A stretch of 64,000 nt of DNA from CAWATZ01 sp963784995 (GCA_963784995.1 CAWATZ010000003.1:806001-870000); one strand, 5' to 3'; positions 17,400 through 26,870 are shown, counted from the stretch's first letter. The notes: generated by a model not told the origin, from the sequence alone. Translations and numbers: made by a program.

Positions 17400-17961
17400 G
17401 ATCGGGCTCCCTTGACAACTGCTCGTTCTGACCACGCGGCACAGTTTAGACTTGTTTGCCTGACTTCCCCACATTATGGATCTTGACTCTCACAATTCAA
17501 ACAGGCAACCCAATCTGGACATTCGGGCTCGAGCGCCGAGGATTTTGTTGTCCAGGCAAAGCGAACATGCCAGGAGAAGCGACGCTCTTCCCGAAAAGTT
17601 GCTCCCACTGTTGTCGGCCGGCGGCGGCGGCGACTGAAGAGGAAGTTGCAGGAATGCCCCTTGCCGGCCCCGGAACGGGGACGTTGCGAGTCCCCTGTGG
17701 GGAACAGCGACATACAGGAAAACACGGGTCGTCTCTGGGTCCGGAAGAAAAAGGATTGCGACGCGAGCAGCTGCAAGATTTTGAGCCCGAAAGAGCCGTT
17801 GCGAATTGCACCGGAGCTGTTTCGGAGCAATGACAGTATGCGTCTCGGGTGATCACCTCTGGAGAAAGGACGGCTCCTGGTTGTTTACCCTGCGTGAGAA
17901 GCGGCTACGTCTCTCAAAGGAACTGTCTGAACTCTTCTCAAAGGAAAGGACCGAGACTTCG
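17400..17961. other. Divergent intergenic region upstream of the pilin array
   Basis: 562 bases between the divergent membrane-protein and first pilin genes. No credible gene is seen: the overlapping open frames lack family features and ribosome-binding sites. It must hold promoters for both directions, but none stands out clearly. Confidence 0.4.
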
Positions 17962-18282
17962 ATGTGGAAGGTGCTATCGCAATTGTGGCGCGATGATGCG
18001 GGAGCAATCATTGCGACCGAATACCTGTTTGTCGTTACAATCCTTGTAATCGGCATTGTCGTTGGCTTGAGCAATCTGCAAGTGGCCATCACCACCGAAC
18101 TGACCGAGCTGGGCAATGCCATCCTGGCCCTGAGCCAGGGCTACAGCATTTCCGGCCAGATGGGCAATGGGGCTGGTACGGATGGTTCGCAGGCCATTGA
18201 CTTTCCGCAGACGATGCCAGGCCCAGTGATGGTGCCGCCGGCTATCCCTTCAATCATCAGTGTCCCAGTGCCCTCGAACTGA
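17962..18282 (+). CDS. Flp-like pilin, paralogue 1
   Basis: A 106-residue class III prepilin-like protein. The basic leader MWKVLSQLWRDDAG is followed by AIIATEYLFVVTILVIGIIVG, where the Gly before and the Glu at position five or six match a prepilin peptidase site. The hydrophobic segment forms the pilus core helix. The C-terminal half is longer than in ordinary Flp pilins and lacks the Cys pair of its sisters (QGYSISGQMGNGAGTDGSQAIDF). ATG 17962 is preferred to an earlier in-frame start since it sits right before the prepilin leader. It begins the Tad locus. Confidence 0.8.
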   Translation: MWKVLSQLWRDDAGAIIATEYLFVVTILVIGIVVGLSNLQVAITTELTELGNAILALSQGYSISGQMGNGAGTDGSQAIDFPQTMPGPVMVPPAIPSIISVPVPSN

Positions 18283-18830
18283 TCGAGCGAATTGTTGCGT
18301 CCAGATCAAAGACATGCTTTCTACCGGGGTGGCCGATTGCTTTCAGGCAATCAGCCGCCCCGGTTGCTTTTCCTCTCTTGCTGAATTGTCAATGCCATTT
18401 TCATCCTCGCCGGCAATACTCTCTCCGGCGAAAGACACTTCGCAGGGATTCGCACGAAGTCATCAGCAATAGTGATCGCAAAGAAGATCGGGACGTGCCC
18501 ATCTATTTGGATTGCTTGAGTCGTAAGGAATTCCCCAATCATGGGGATTGCAAGTTTTGATGCGACTTCAGCAGAGACAACGACTGCCAAATCTAACAGG
18601 ATTTCAGCGGCCGTAGCAATTGCGTAGACTATGCAAACTGAGCAGGCATCGATTGGGGGATTTGGGAGAGAGAGAGAATTCTTATCTTGTTTGAAACCTC
18701 TGGTTCCGGATAAATTCATGCTCAACGGCAACCGACGCCACTGCATCTCATCGAAAACGTCCCAGACAGCCCGGGTGTGCCGGGCAAATGATGGGGGCAG
18801 CCCAAAACACCCTGTTGAGGAGTGCAAGCC
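18283..18830 (+). promoter_or_regulatory. Intergenic region with duplicated pilin leader, copy 1
   Basis: 548 bases. From about 18590 to 18830 the sequence is repeated before the next pilin gene (19440-19675), with a candidate promoter TTGTTT, 18 bases, TAAATT at about 18688-18717 and a shared ribosome-binding site GAGGAG at 18817-18822. The 5' half is relatively AT-rich and holds no gene. Confidence 0.45.
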
Positions 18831-19148
18831 GTGACCAAGCAGTTGTTTCGTAAGCTCTGGAGCGATGACCAAGGTGCCTTGCTCGCCATGGAGTTCCTCT
18901 TCATGGCAGTTATTCTGGTCATCGGGATCATTGTCGGCCTCGTCGCCGTGCGTAACGCCATCACTACCGAGCTGTACGTGCTGGCCAATGCCATCCTGGA
19001 ACTGGATCTCAGCTACTCGTTCGGCGGCCTGAGCGGCTGCTGCGCCAGTGTCAACGGCACCCAGGCCATTGACATCCCGACTCTGCTGCCCCCGCCGGTC
19101 TGCACGCCGGGCACTGTCAGCGTGATCTCGGTTCCTCCTCCTTGTTGA
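18831..19148 (+). CDS. Flp-like pilin, paralogue 2
   Basis: A 105-residue prepilin-like protein. GTG 18831 is chosen because GAGGAG ends eight bases upstream; the earlier GTG at 18822 overlaps that site. Leader VTKQLFRKLWSDDQG is followed by ALLAMEFLFMAVILVIGIIVG, with Glu in the processing context. The C-terminal part has a Cys pair in LSGCCASVNGTQAIDIP and a Pro-rich tail ending VISVPPPC. It is close to paralogue 3 over its whole length, including 240 bases of upstream DNA, so the pair arose by tandem duplication. Confidence 0.85.
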   Translation: MTKQLFRKLWSDDQGALLAMEFLFMAVILVIGIIVGLVAVRNAITTELYVLANAILELDLSYSFGGLSGCCASVNGTQAIDIPTLLPPPVCTPGTVSVISVPPPC

Positions 19149-19675
19149 GCCGGGGCCTGTTGGCGAACGCTCCCTCGACGCCGCTGGACCGGGGCCACTT
19201 GATCGGCCTGGTTCAGCGGTGTTCTGGTCGTCCGTCAAGAGTCTTTTTCTCCTTCATCGTGAAAAGGCCGACAGGTGAGGACGCTCTGTAAGGGATAGTC
19301 ATGGTCCACCAGTTGTAGCGATTGCAAACAACGTCACGCCATGACTATCTGTAACGATTGCCGATCCTGTTACGCCTGCAACAGCGATAACGATTGCTGA
19401 CACTTTTGCGTCTGCAACAACGATAACGATTGTGAATTCTGACAGGATTTCAGCGACCGTAGTGATTGCTGGGACTGTGCAATCTTCGCGGGTATCGATT
19501 GGAGGAAATGGGAAAGACAGATAACTCCTTGTCTTGCTTGCAACCGCCAACCCCGGTAAATTCGTCCTCAACGGCAACCGACGCCACTGCATCTCATCGA
19601 AACGTCCCTGTTAGCCCGCGTGTGCCGGGCAACTGATGAGGGCAGCCTAAAACACCCTGTTGAGGAGTGCAAGCC
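19149..19675 (+). promoter_or_regulatory. Intergenic region with duplicated pilin leader, copy 2
   Basis: 527 bases. Its 3' part repeats the upstream region of paralogue 2, including TTGCTT, 17 bases, TAAATT at about 19533-19561 and GAGGAG before the GTG. Between 19310 and 19465 a short motif close to TAACGATTG recurs five times at irregular spacing. There is no plausible gene. Confidence 0.45.
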
Positions 19676-19996
19676 GTGATTACGCAGTTGTTTCGCAAGC
19701 TCTGGAGCGATGACCAAGGTCAGCTGCTCACCATTGAGTTTATCTTCATGGCAGTGATTCTGGTCATCGGGCTTATTGTCGGCTGGGTCGCCATCCGCAA
19801 TGCCATCACCACGGAGCTGTACGTGCTGGCCAATGCCATCCTGGAACTGGATCTCAGCTATTCGTTCGGCGGCCTGAGCGGCTGCTGCGCCGCTGTCAGC
19901 GGCACCCAGGCCATTGACATTCCGACTCTGCTGCCCCCACCGATCTGCGTGCCGGGCACTGTCAGCGTGATTTCGGTTCCTCCGCCCTGCACGTGA
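19676..19996 (+). CDS. Flp-like pilin, paralogue 3
   Basis: A 106-residue prepilin-like protein, GTG 19676 with GAGGAG eight bases upstream. Leader VITQLFRKLWSDDQG, then QLLTIEFIFMAVILVIGLIVG. The C-terminal half (LSGCCAAVSGTQAIDIPTLL, then VISVPPPCT) is nearly the same as paralogue 2. Differences are clustered around the cleavage site and early helix, which may tune assembly. Confidence 0.85.
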   Translation: MITQLFRKLWSDDQGQLLTIEFIFMAVILVIGLIVGWVAIRNAITTELYVLANAILELDLSYSFGGLSGCCAAVSGTQAIDIPTLLPPPICVPGTVSVISVPPPCT

Positions 19997-20326
19997 GCTG
20001 GTGCCTGTTGGCGCTAGTCTCTGGACGCCGCTGGACCGGGCTCGCTTGATCGACCTGGTTCAGCGGTGTTCGGACCGTCCTGCATGACAGGATGGATTGT
20101 AACGATTACAGCGATTGCAGCAAAGTTCCCGATAATGCCATCCGCCCCGGATGCATTGTGGGTAGGGATTGCGCTGATTTGCTTGAATGCGATGTTTGCA
20201 GTATTTACGCTGCATAGACAGAGTCCGTCCTCGGCGGCCTTCCGAGTACTCTGAAAAGAGCTTCCGTGTGTTGCGGGAGAACGGAAGCGCTCCAGAGGAC
20301 AGCTCGCGTAGAGGATCTGTCTATTC
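19997..20326. other. Intergenic region between pilin paralogues 3 and 4
   Basis: 330 bases without a credible gene. The first part (to about 20090) resembles the sequence following paralogue 2, extending the tandem duplication. A further TAACGATT/AGCGATTG pair lies at 20098-20116. No promoter is evident. Confidence 0.4.
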
Positions 20327-20650
20327 ATGTGCTGCAAACTCGTTCGTCGGCTATGGAATGACGATGGGGGCCAGCTGCTCACCATCGAGTTCCTGTTTTT
20401 CGCGACCATCATGATCATCGGGCTCACGACGGGCCTGGCGGGTGTGCTGCGCACGGCGCTCATTACGGAGATGACGGTCCTGGCCGATGCCATTCTCGCC
20501 CTGAATCCGGGCTATGGCATTTCCGGTATGACCGGATGCTGCGCGTACGTCCAAGGTTCACAGGCGATTGTGATTCCGACGCAGTTGATTCCGCCTGTGT
20601 GTGTGCCGCCGGTTTATCCGCAAGTGATCAGCTACACTTCATGCTGGTGA
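20327..20650 (+). CDS. Flp-like pilin, paralogue 4
   Basis: A 107-residue prepilin-like protein starting at ATG 20327. Leader MCCKLVRRLWNDDGG, then QLLTIEFLFFATIMIIGLTTG. It has the conserved Cys pair (MTGCCAYVQGSQAIVIP) and a tail ending VISYTSCW. It is more diverged than paralogues 2 and 3 and has two additional Cys near its N-terminus, which would be removed if the leader is cleaved. Confidence 0.8.
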   Translation: MCCKLVRRLWNDDGGQLLTIEFLFFATIMIIGLTTGLAGVLRTALITEMTVLADAILALNPGYGISGMTGCCAYVQGSQAIVIPTQLIPPVCVPPVYPQVISYTSCW

Positions 20651-20883
20651 CCTGCAACGGCAATGTCGTACTGTGGTCTGTTCCCGCTTTTCTTGCCGGA
20701 TCCTGGATCTGGACTCGGTTGGTTGCTGAGGAAAGAGAGAAGAGAGCGCCCGGGTTGGAGGTCCGGCCTGCCAACCCGGGTTGTTTTTTCCCCCCTTCGC
20801 TTTTCTTGATCTTTTTCCACGAAAGCGACCGATGACAGGATGGCAGTTGCGGAGCCAGCTTGATCAGAATCGGAGGAATGCAG

Positions 20884-21543
20884 ATGAAAACGATTTATTT
20901 CCCCGAAGCGATCTCCGGCTGGGTTTTCTTCACGCTGCTGATGAGTTTGCTGGTCGTGGCCTCGTACACCGACCAGCGCTGGCGCGTGGTGCCCAAGTGG
21001 CTGACCTTGCCGGCCCTGGGTTTGGGTCTGCTGGTCAACTTCCTTCGCGGCTGCTGGGTGGCGGCTCACGACCTCCCGGTCTTTGCGCTGGGACGGCAGG
21101 GGACCTTCCTGGGCGGCATCGACGGCCTGTACTTTTCCCTGACCGGCGTGCTGATGGGCTTCTGCCTGATGTTTGCCCTGTGGCTTCTGGGCGTCTGCGG
21201 CGGCGGCGACGTCAAGCTGTTTGCCGCCCTGGGGGCCTGGATCGGGCCGGGACTGGTGATCTCGGTCCTGGTCGTCTCCCTGGTGATGCTGAGTGGGTAT
21301 CTGGTGGTACATCTCGCGGTGCAAACTCTCCGCGGCCGGCGTCCCACCCACGGTCTGGCCCGGTCGTCGGAGCGACCTCGGGCGGGGAAGGAGCCCAGGA
21401 AGCAGCGGGTCATCTTCAAATACTCCGTGGTGGTGGCCGCGTCCACGGCCGTGGTGCTGCTCTGGGCGTTTCGGATCGATTTCCGCCTGGTGCCGCCGCC
21501 TGAGCAAGTTCCCGTGCAGGAGGCCCGTACGCATGCGCGATAA
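20884..21543 (+). CDS. cpaA: Prepilin peptidase, CpaA/TadV family
   Basis: A 219-residue A24-family aspartic peptidase. The two catalytic Asp lie in SYTDQRWRVVPKWLTLP (about 30-45) and in the GxGD-type motif CGGGDVKLFAALGAWIG. Five or six membrane helices are predicted. It cleaves the leaders of Flp pilins and of TadE-like pseudopilins. ATG 20884 is chosen over 20878 because GGAGG at 20872-20876 gives a seven-base spacing. The last bases overlap the start of the following TadE gene, so the two are translationally coupled. A hydrophilic C-terminal extension with a further hydrophobic segment (VVVAASTAVVLLWAF) is unusual. Confidence 0.9.
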   Translation: MKTIYFPEAISGWVFFTLLMSLLVVASYTDQRWRVVPKWLTLPALGLGLLVNFLRGCWVAAHDLPVFALGRQGTFLGGIDGLYFSLTGVLMGFCLMFALWLLGVCGGGDVKLFAALGAWIGPGLVISVLVVSLVMLSGYLVVHLAVQTLRGRRPTHGLARSSERPRAGKEPRKQRVIFKYSVVVAASTAVVLLWAFRIDFRLVPPPEQVPVQEARTHAR

Positions 21544-21958
21544 CCTTCGGGGCGTTGTTCCCCGCCGCCGCCCGGCCATGCTGGCCATTGAGCTTCTGTT
21601 CGTGCTGCCTGTGCTGCTGACTGTCGTGCTGGCCACTGTGGAGTTCTCGTTGTGGCTGAGTGCGCAGCAGCAGGTCGCCCTGGCGAGCCGGGAAGGGGCC
21701 CGGGTCGCGGCTCAGGGGGGCAGTGCCGACGATGTCCTGCAAACGGTCCAGCTGGTCCTGGGCCTTAACTGGTCCAGCGCCGCCCAGGTGCAGGCGTCGC
21801 TGAACGATTCTGATGGCAATCCCTTGCCGGCTGGAGCGCCCGTGAGCGTTCTGGTCACAATCCCGGCCGGCACGGTTGTCCCCGATCTGCTCGTGCTGGC
21901 GGGATTCAGCATCGGCAACGAGTTCATCGCCAGCCAAACTGTGATGCGCAAAGAATGA
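21533..21958 (+). CDS. tadE: TadE-like minor pilin
   Basis: A 141-residue protein starting at ATG 21533 inside the end of the peptidase gene, with GGAGG upstream. A basic leader (VVPRRRPAML) is followed by AIELLFVLPVLLTVVLATVEFSLWLS, the TadE signature with Glu at the processing site. The remainder is an extracellular domain (QQQVALASREGARVAAQGGS). In the Tad system this pseudopilin is processed by the prepilin peptidase and is needed for pilus assembly. Confidence 0.85.
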   Translation: MRDNLRGVVPRRRPAMLAIELLFVLPVLLTVVLATVEFSLWLSAQQQVALASREGARVAAQGGSADDVLQTVQLVLGLNWSSAAQVQASLNDSDGNPLPAGAPVSVLVTIPAGTVVPDLLVLAGFSIGNEFIASQTVMRKE

Positions 21959-21994
21959 TCTCAGCCGAATGATTCGCAACAAGGAGTTAGCTTC

Positions 21995-23107
21995 ATGAGA
22001 GCCAGTACTCTGTTTGCCCTGACCCTGGCGCTCCTGATCGGACTGAGCGTCGCCGTGGGAGTCCGCTGGCTGAACGCCAACGTCGCCAAACCACCGGAGA
22101 CCAAGCCGAAAAAGGAGACGCAGGTCCTCGTCGCCGGCCGGAACCTCTTCCCCGGCGACGTGATTGAAACCAGCTGGGTCGTGACCCGGGCCCTCAAGCC
22201 CGAGGAAGAGGCCCACTACGAGGCCAACAAGGAGAAATACCTGCCCGCGGTCGTCAATGCGGTCGCTCTCCGCGCAGCCAACAAGGTCATTGAGACCGAC
22301 AGGCCGATCCTCAAGGAGGATCTCAAGGAAATCGTCAAGCCGGACAGGTTGAGCCTGCGGCTCCTGCCCAACATGCGGGCCATCAACGTCAGTGTGACCA
22401 AGGAGCATTCGGCCGGCGGTTTGATTCAGGTTGGCGAATGGGTTGACGTGCTGATGACCACGACGATCTCGTCGGACAACACGAAGGACGTTACCCGCAC
22501 GGCGGCGATTGCTCACCGGGTTCGAGTGATTGCCAAGCGCAACGCTCTGTGGGACATCTTCGCGGGCTTGCCGGACGACAAACCGGTGAATTTCACTGTG
22601 GAAGTCAACCCGTACCGGGCCGCCCTGATCGAGTTCTCCAAGGGCCAAGCCCAGCTGGCGCTGGCCCCGCTCTCCATCTCGGAGCAGCGCGTCCTGGAGG
22701 AGAAGCGGACCAAGCTGCTGGACGTTCCCGTGGCGCAGTTGCAGCCGGTGCTGTTTCAGGACACCCGCACGGGCGATTATGAGCAGGAAGAACAGCGGAT
22801 CGATGCCATCAACCGCGGCGAATACTCCATTGGCAATGGCGATCTGGTAAGGATTTTCGATTTGAAGACCCCCCCTCCGCCCACCGCGGAGACGAAGGTG
22901 GAACATTTTTCTGGACTGGAGCGCAGCCGCGTCACGAAATATGGATCGGATGGCGTCTTGCTGAGCACTGTCGAGGAGCGCCGGACGCTCTCCACGAAGG
23001 CCGGTGTGAATCCGAATGGGACCGTCAGCGGTTTCCGCTTCAAATGTGAGACGTGCGAGAAGAACAAGAGGAGACAGCAGGCCGAAAAGGCGATGCAGGG
23101 ACCGTAA
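21995..23107 (+). CDS. cpaB: Flp pilus assembly protein CpaB (RcpC)
   Basis: A 370-residue protein with an N-terminal membrane anchor (LFALTLALLIGLSVAVGVRWL). An SAF-type domain follows (TQVLVAGRNLFPGDVIETSWV), then the RcpC domain (LRLLPNMRAINVSVTKEHS, GGLIQVGEWVDVLMTTT). Acts in the periplasm, probably linking the secretin to the inner-membrane complex. The C-terminus has a small CxxC (KCETCEKN). ATG 21995 has AAGGAG eight bases upstream. The gene fits the usual order of Tad operons. Confidence 0.9.
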   Translation: MRASTLFALTLALLIGLSVAVGVRWLNANVAKPPETKPKKETQVLVAGRNLFPGDVIETSWVVTRALKPEEEAHYEANKEKYLPAVVNAVALRAANKVIETDRPILKEDLKEIVKPDRLSLRLLPNMRAINVSVTKEHSAGGLIQVGEWVDVLMTTTISSDNTKDVTRTAAIAHRVRVIAKRNALWDIFAGLPDDKPVNFTVEVNPYRAALIEFSKGQAQLALAPLSISEQRVLEEKRTKLLDVPVAQLQPVLFQDTRTGDYEQEEQRIDAINRGEYSIGNGDLVRIFDLKTPPPPTAETKVEHFSGLERSRVTKYGSDGVLLSTVEERRTLSTKAGVNPNGTVSGFRFKCETCEKNKRRQQAEKAMQGP

Positions 23108-23176
23108 CGAACTTCCTCGCTCTGTGGGTGCAGTGTGCATCCACAGAGCTTTTCAGACAAGGACGTGGAGCCAGCC

Positions 23177-24445
23177 ATGATGGCCCGTCGTGGGATGATG
23201 AGCAGTGCAGATCGCCTCGATGGCCCTTTCCGGGTTCAGCGCCGTGAGGCTTTCGTTGCGGTCTGGACGCTCTTTGTCTTCTTGATTCTCCTGGTAGCCC
23301 TGGCGGCCGCGGTCAATTCCGCCTGGTTTGCCGAGGGCGCCCTGGAGCTTCGCCGCTCGGCCGACGCCGCCGCCCTCGCTTCCACTCAGCAGCTGCTCAG
23401 CGACGAATGGTTGCGCAGCAATCCTGACGTTGCACCGTTGCTGGAACACGTCCAGCATCGGGCCCAGGAATACGCCGGGTTCAATCTGGCCCTGGGCATT
23501 CCGGTGCAGCTGCTGCCCAATCCAACCAACGATCCCAACGGCGACATCGTGCTGGGAGTGGGCAGCCCGGGGGGGATGACCGCCGCTGACGTGAGCGATC
23601 CCAACACCTTGACCCTCGATCAGGTCGATACCGTGGCCATCCAGGCCCGGAGGCTGGCCAGCCGTGGCAATGCCGTTCCGGTCTTGCTCGGGCCCATCGT
23701 CCTGCTTACCAGCATCGATCTCCAGGCCGTTTCCACAGCCAAACTGGATCGCGCGGTCATTGGCTTCCGGCCCCCGTACAGTCAGAACATCCCCCTTGTG
23801 CCGCTTGGGATTCGTTCCAATCCGAGCGGGGCAGACCCTCAATCCTGGGAATTCCAGATTATCCAGCGCAACGGTCCCGATCAGTATCGCTACGTCCCCG
23901 GCCAGGGTTTCGAGTTCGATCCGGCCGGTGATGGGATACCGGAGATCACGATTCTTCTGCAGCCAACGGGAGGCGACCCGAGCAAGAGCAACGCTTACCT
24001 GCTGACCATTGGCACAGGCAGCACTCAGGACCAGGTGGACCAGGGCGTGAGCAGCACGGACCTGCAGGATCCGGACCTGCAAGGGCAGCTGGTGCTGGAC
24101 AGCAATAACCAGCTAACGCTTCCGGGCAGTGCCGTTGGATCTCCTGACCAGACCCAGCCGTTCAGCGATTTGACGAACTGTCAGCAAGGGCAGGGGCTGT
24201 GTGGCGGCGTGCGGATCTGGCCCCTGGTCAACTCGTTAGACCCCAGTTCGGGGGAAGCGACGGTCACGGGATTCGTCGGCGCACGAGTGGTGCAGGTGAT
24301 CAACCCGCCCGGAGGTCCGCTGGCAATCATCTTGCAGCCCGGGATGCTGAGTGTCCCGTCCGCCGTGACCGACCCATCCCGGATCGGAGCGGCCAACGTG
24401 CTGCTTCCCAACCCGTACCTGGCCAAGATTCGCCTGATCCACTGA
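23177..24445 (+). CDS. tadG: TadG-like pilus protein
   Basis: About 422 residues from ATG 23177 (GGAG upstream; the longer frame from 23135 lacks one). Near the N-terminus lies the Tad-domain hydrophobic segment (REAFVAVWTLFVFLILLVAL, then AVNSAWFAEGALELRRSADA), typical of TadG, with the conserved ELRRSADAAALA stretch. The rest is a large predicted extracellular or periplasmic domain with many Pro/Asp-rich loops and no von Willebrand motif. Role: pseudopilin or envelope component of the Tad pilus. Confidence 0.8.
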   Translation: MMARRGMMSSADRLDGPFRVQRREAFVAVWTLFVFLILLVALAAAVNSAWFAEGALELRRSADAAALASTQQLLSDEWLRSNPDVAPLLEHVQHRAQEYAGFNLALGIPVQLLPNPTNDPNGDIVLGVGSPGGMTAADVSDPNTLTLDQVDTVAIQARRLASRGNAVPVLLGPIVLLTSIDLQAVSTAKLDRAVIGFRPPYSQNIPLVPLGIRSNPSGADPQSWEFQIIQRNGPDQYRYVPGQGFEFDPAGDGIPEITILLQPTGGDPSKSNAYLLTIGTGSTQDQVDQGVSSTDLQDPDLQGQLVLDSNNQLTLPGSAVGSPDQTQPFSDLTNCQQGQGLCGGVRIWPLVNSLDPSSGEATVTGFVGARVVQVINPPGGPLAIILQPGMLSVPSAVTDPSRIGAANVLLPNPYLAKIRLIH

Positions 24446-24506
24446 GCGGAGCCAGAGACTTGCACTGATGACGCCGGGACCACTGAGGGAGTTCAGAAAA
24501 AATGAA

Positions 24507-24556
24507 GTAGGACGGGCTTCCCAGCCCGTCCGGACGGGCTGGGAAGCCCGTCCTAC
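24507..24556. repeat. Palindromic repeat, family C, copy 1
   Basis: Two perfect 24-base arms (24507-24530 and 24533-24556) around 2 bases; the arm starts GTAGGACGGGCTTCCCAGCC. It lies between tadG and cpaF, so it would form a very stable hairpin in the pilus transcript. Confidence 0.9.
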
Positions 24557-24599
24557 TCGATTCCTTCCGGACGCTCTTAGACAAGGAGCAAGGTGAGCC

Positions 24600-25913
24600 A
24601 TGAAACTCGGTTTGACGTCCCCTGGAGCAGGCAGCTCGATCAGCAGTCAGCGCCATCAGCAGCTGAAGGCGGACATTCATCGCCAGGTGATCTCGGTCAT
24701 TGACATTTCCGGCATCACGCACTGGAAGGATGACCGCCTGGGCCGGGAGGTGCTGGCACTGACCACCAAGCTGGTCCGCGATTGCCCGGAAAAGCTGTCG
24801 GAGAGCGAGCGGCAGACCCTGATCGAGGAGATCCTGGCCGAGATTTTCGGCCTGGGGCCGCTGGAACGCTTCATGAAAGATCCGACGATCAGCGACATCC
24901 TGGTCAATGGGCCCAGCAACGTCTACGTCGAACGGCTCGGCCGGCTGGAGCCGACCGGGGCGTCCTTTGCCGACAACACCCACCTGATCCAGGTCATCCA
25001 GCGGATCGCCGCCCGGGTGGGCCGGCGCGTGGACGAGGCATCGCCGATGGTCGATGCTCGCCTGCCGGACGGCTCCCGCGTCAACGCCATCTTGCCGCCG
25101 CTGGCCCTGGAAGGCGCGATGCTGTCCATTCGCCGTTTCGGCGTCCGCCTGGGTGAAGAGCAGCTGCTGGCCAACCACACCTTGATGCCGGAAATGCTGG
25201 AGCTGCTCCAAGGGGCCGTGCAGGCACGCATCAACATCCTGATCTCGGGAGGCACCGGCGCCGGCAAGACGACCTTCCTCAACGTGCTGTCGCGCTACGT
25301 CCCGCACGACGAACGGCTGGTGTCGATCGAGGACGCGGCCGAACTGCACTTGCAGCAGCCGCACGTGGTCCGGCTGGAAACGCGCTTGCCCAACCTGGAG
25401 GGCATCGGCGAAGTCTCGCAGCGCGACCTGGTCCGCAACAGTTTGCGTATGCGGCCGGATCGGATCATCATCGGCGAAGTGCGCGGGCCCGAGGCCCTGG
25501 ACATGCTGCAAGCCATGAATACCGGCCACGAAGGATCGTTGACCACGATCCACGCCAACGAGACGCGCGATGCCCTGTCGCGTCTGGAAATGATGGTGGC
25601 CATGGCCGGCTTCGAGATGCCGCTGGCGGTGGTGCGCAACTACATCGGCAGTGCCCTCCGCCTGCTGGTTCACCTGAACCGGCTCAAGGGCGGCGCCCGC
25701 AAGGTGATGCGCATCTCGGAGATTGTCGGCATGAAACGGAGCAAGTTCTACGTGATCCGGGACCTCTTTGAGTTTTGCCAGACGGGAGTGGTCAATGGGC
25801 AAGCCGTGGGCCATTTCCGGGCCACGGGTCGCTTGCCGGCCATCCTGTCCCGGCTGCATGCGTCCGGCATCGACCTGCCGGAGAGCCTGTTCGCGGAACG
25901 CATTCTGAACTGA
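24600..25913 (+). CDS. cpaF: Tad pilus assembly ATPase CpaF/TadA
   Basis: A 437-residue secretion ATPase. Walker A GGTGAGKTT is at residues 217-225. The Asp box and Walker B region reads MRPDRIIIGEVRGPEALDML, and the His box is HEGSLTTIHAN. The N-terminal part (VNGPSNVYVERLGRL, DARLPDGSRVNAI) is typical of the CpaF subfamily. As a cytoplasmic hexamer it powers pilus extension and perhaps retraction. It is followed directly by the platform genes tadB and tadC, the usual order. Confidence 0.95.
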   Translation: MKLGLTSPGAGSSISSQRHQQLKADIHRQVISVIDISGITHWKDDRLGREVLALTTKLVRDCPEKLSESERQTLIEEILAEIFGLGPLERFMKDPTISDILVNGPSNVYVERLGRLEPTGASFADNTHLIQVIQRIAARVGRRVDEASPMVDARLPDGSRVNAILPPLALEGAMLSIRRFGVRLGEEQLLANHTLMPEMLELLQGAVQARINILISGGTGAGKTTFLNVLSRYVPHDERLVSIEDAAELHLQQPHVVRLETRLPNLEGIGEVSQRDLVRNSLRMRPDRIIIGEVRGPEALDMLQAMNTGHEGSLTTIHANETRDALSRLEMMVAMAGFEMPLAVVRNYIGSALRLLVHLNRLKGGARKVMRISEIVGMKRSKFYVIRDLFEFCQTGVVNGQAVGHFRATGRLPAILSRLHASGIDLPESLFAERILN

Positions 25914-25925
25914 GGGGATTGACAG

Positions 25926-26868
25926 ATGAATGACAATCCGGCTCTATTGTATCTGCTTGCCGGCGCGGTCACGGCGGTCCTGGTGATCGTGTTCCTGCTC
26001 TTGCGTTGGCTGGGCGGCGCCTTGCGACGGTCGCTGGTCCGTCGCCAGCAACCGGAGCCGTCCTTGATGGACAACCTGCCCGAGCGCCTGGCGGCCTTGC
26101 AGCCGCCGAAGACCGTTGCCGAGCAGTTCGACCGCTCCTTCGAGCGAACCGTCGGCCGGAGCAGCCTCAACCTGACCTCCGCCCAGGCGGCCGGCTGGGT
26201 GTTGCTGGCCGGCCTCGCCGTGGGAGGGGCCCTGTACCTCTGGCGCAGCGAGTTGTGGCTGGCCGGCCTCGGGTTCTTCGGTGGAGTTGTTCTCACCCTG
26301 ACCTTGTTCTGGTTCATGCACCGTCTCTGGATTAACCAGATTCAGGAGCAGCTGCCGGACCTGTTTTATCTCCTGGCCCGCTCTCTGCGCCGGCCTGACT
26401 CTGGAGCAATCGATGACCCTGATCGCCACACAGGGTCAAAAACCGCTGGCCGACGAATTTCGCCGCTGTTCGGAGCATCTGCAGCTGGGTTTGACGATGC
26501 CGGTGGCGCTGCAGATGACGGCGGACCGGATTGCCCTGAACGATTTCAACCTGCTGGTGGCGCTGATGACCATCCACCGGCAAACGGGCGGCAACCTGGC
26601 CATGCTGCTGGACCGGGTGGCTGGCGCGGTGCGTGCCCGGAACCAGTTCCGCGGTCACGTGCGTGCGGTCACCGCCCTGGGCCGCCTCAGTGGCTTTTTC
26701 CTGTCCATCGCGGCACCCTTTTTGATGGTGCTCTACTGGATTCTCTACCCGGAGTATCTGAATCAACTGACCCAGGGGCCACAAGGAATCGCGGCCCTGA
26801 TGACAGCGATCGCGCTTGAAGTCGTTGGCGTGATCTGGCTGCTGCTCCTGCTGCGCGTGGACGTTTGA
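25926..26868 (+). CDS. tadB: TadB platform protein (frameshifted)
   Basis: About 314 residues when restored. The N-terminal part has two membrane segments (LAGAVTAVLVIVFLLLRWL; WVLLAGLAVGGALYLW plus LAGLGFFGGVVLTLTLFWF) and ends in LPDLFYLLARSLR. At about 26397-26404 the frame changes. The T2SSF domain continues one base on as AGLTLEQSMTLIATQGQKPL, with GLTMPVALQMTADRI, RQTGGNLAMLLDRVAGAVR and a final membrane pair (LSGFFLSIAAPFLMVLYWI). A missing CG pair or one extra base explains the break. ATG 25926 has GAGGGG upstream. It forms the inner-membrane platform with TadC. Confidence 0.8.
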
Positions 26869-26870
26869 GC

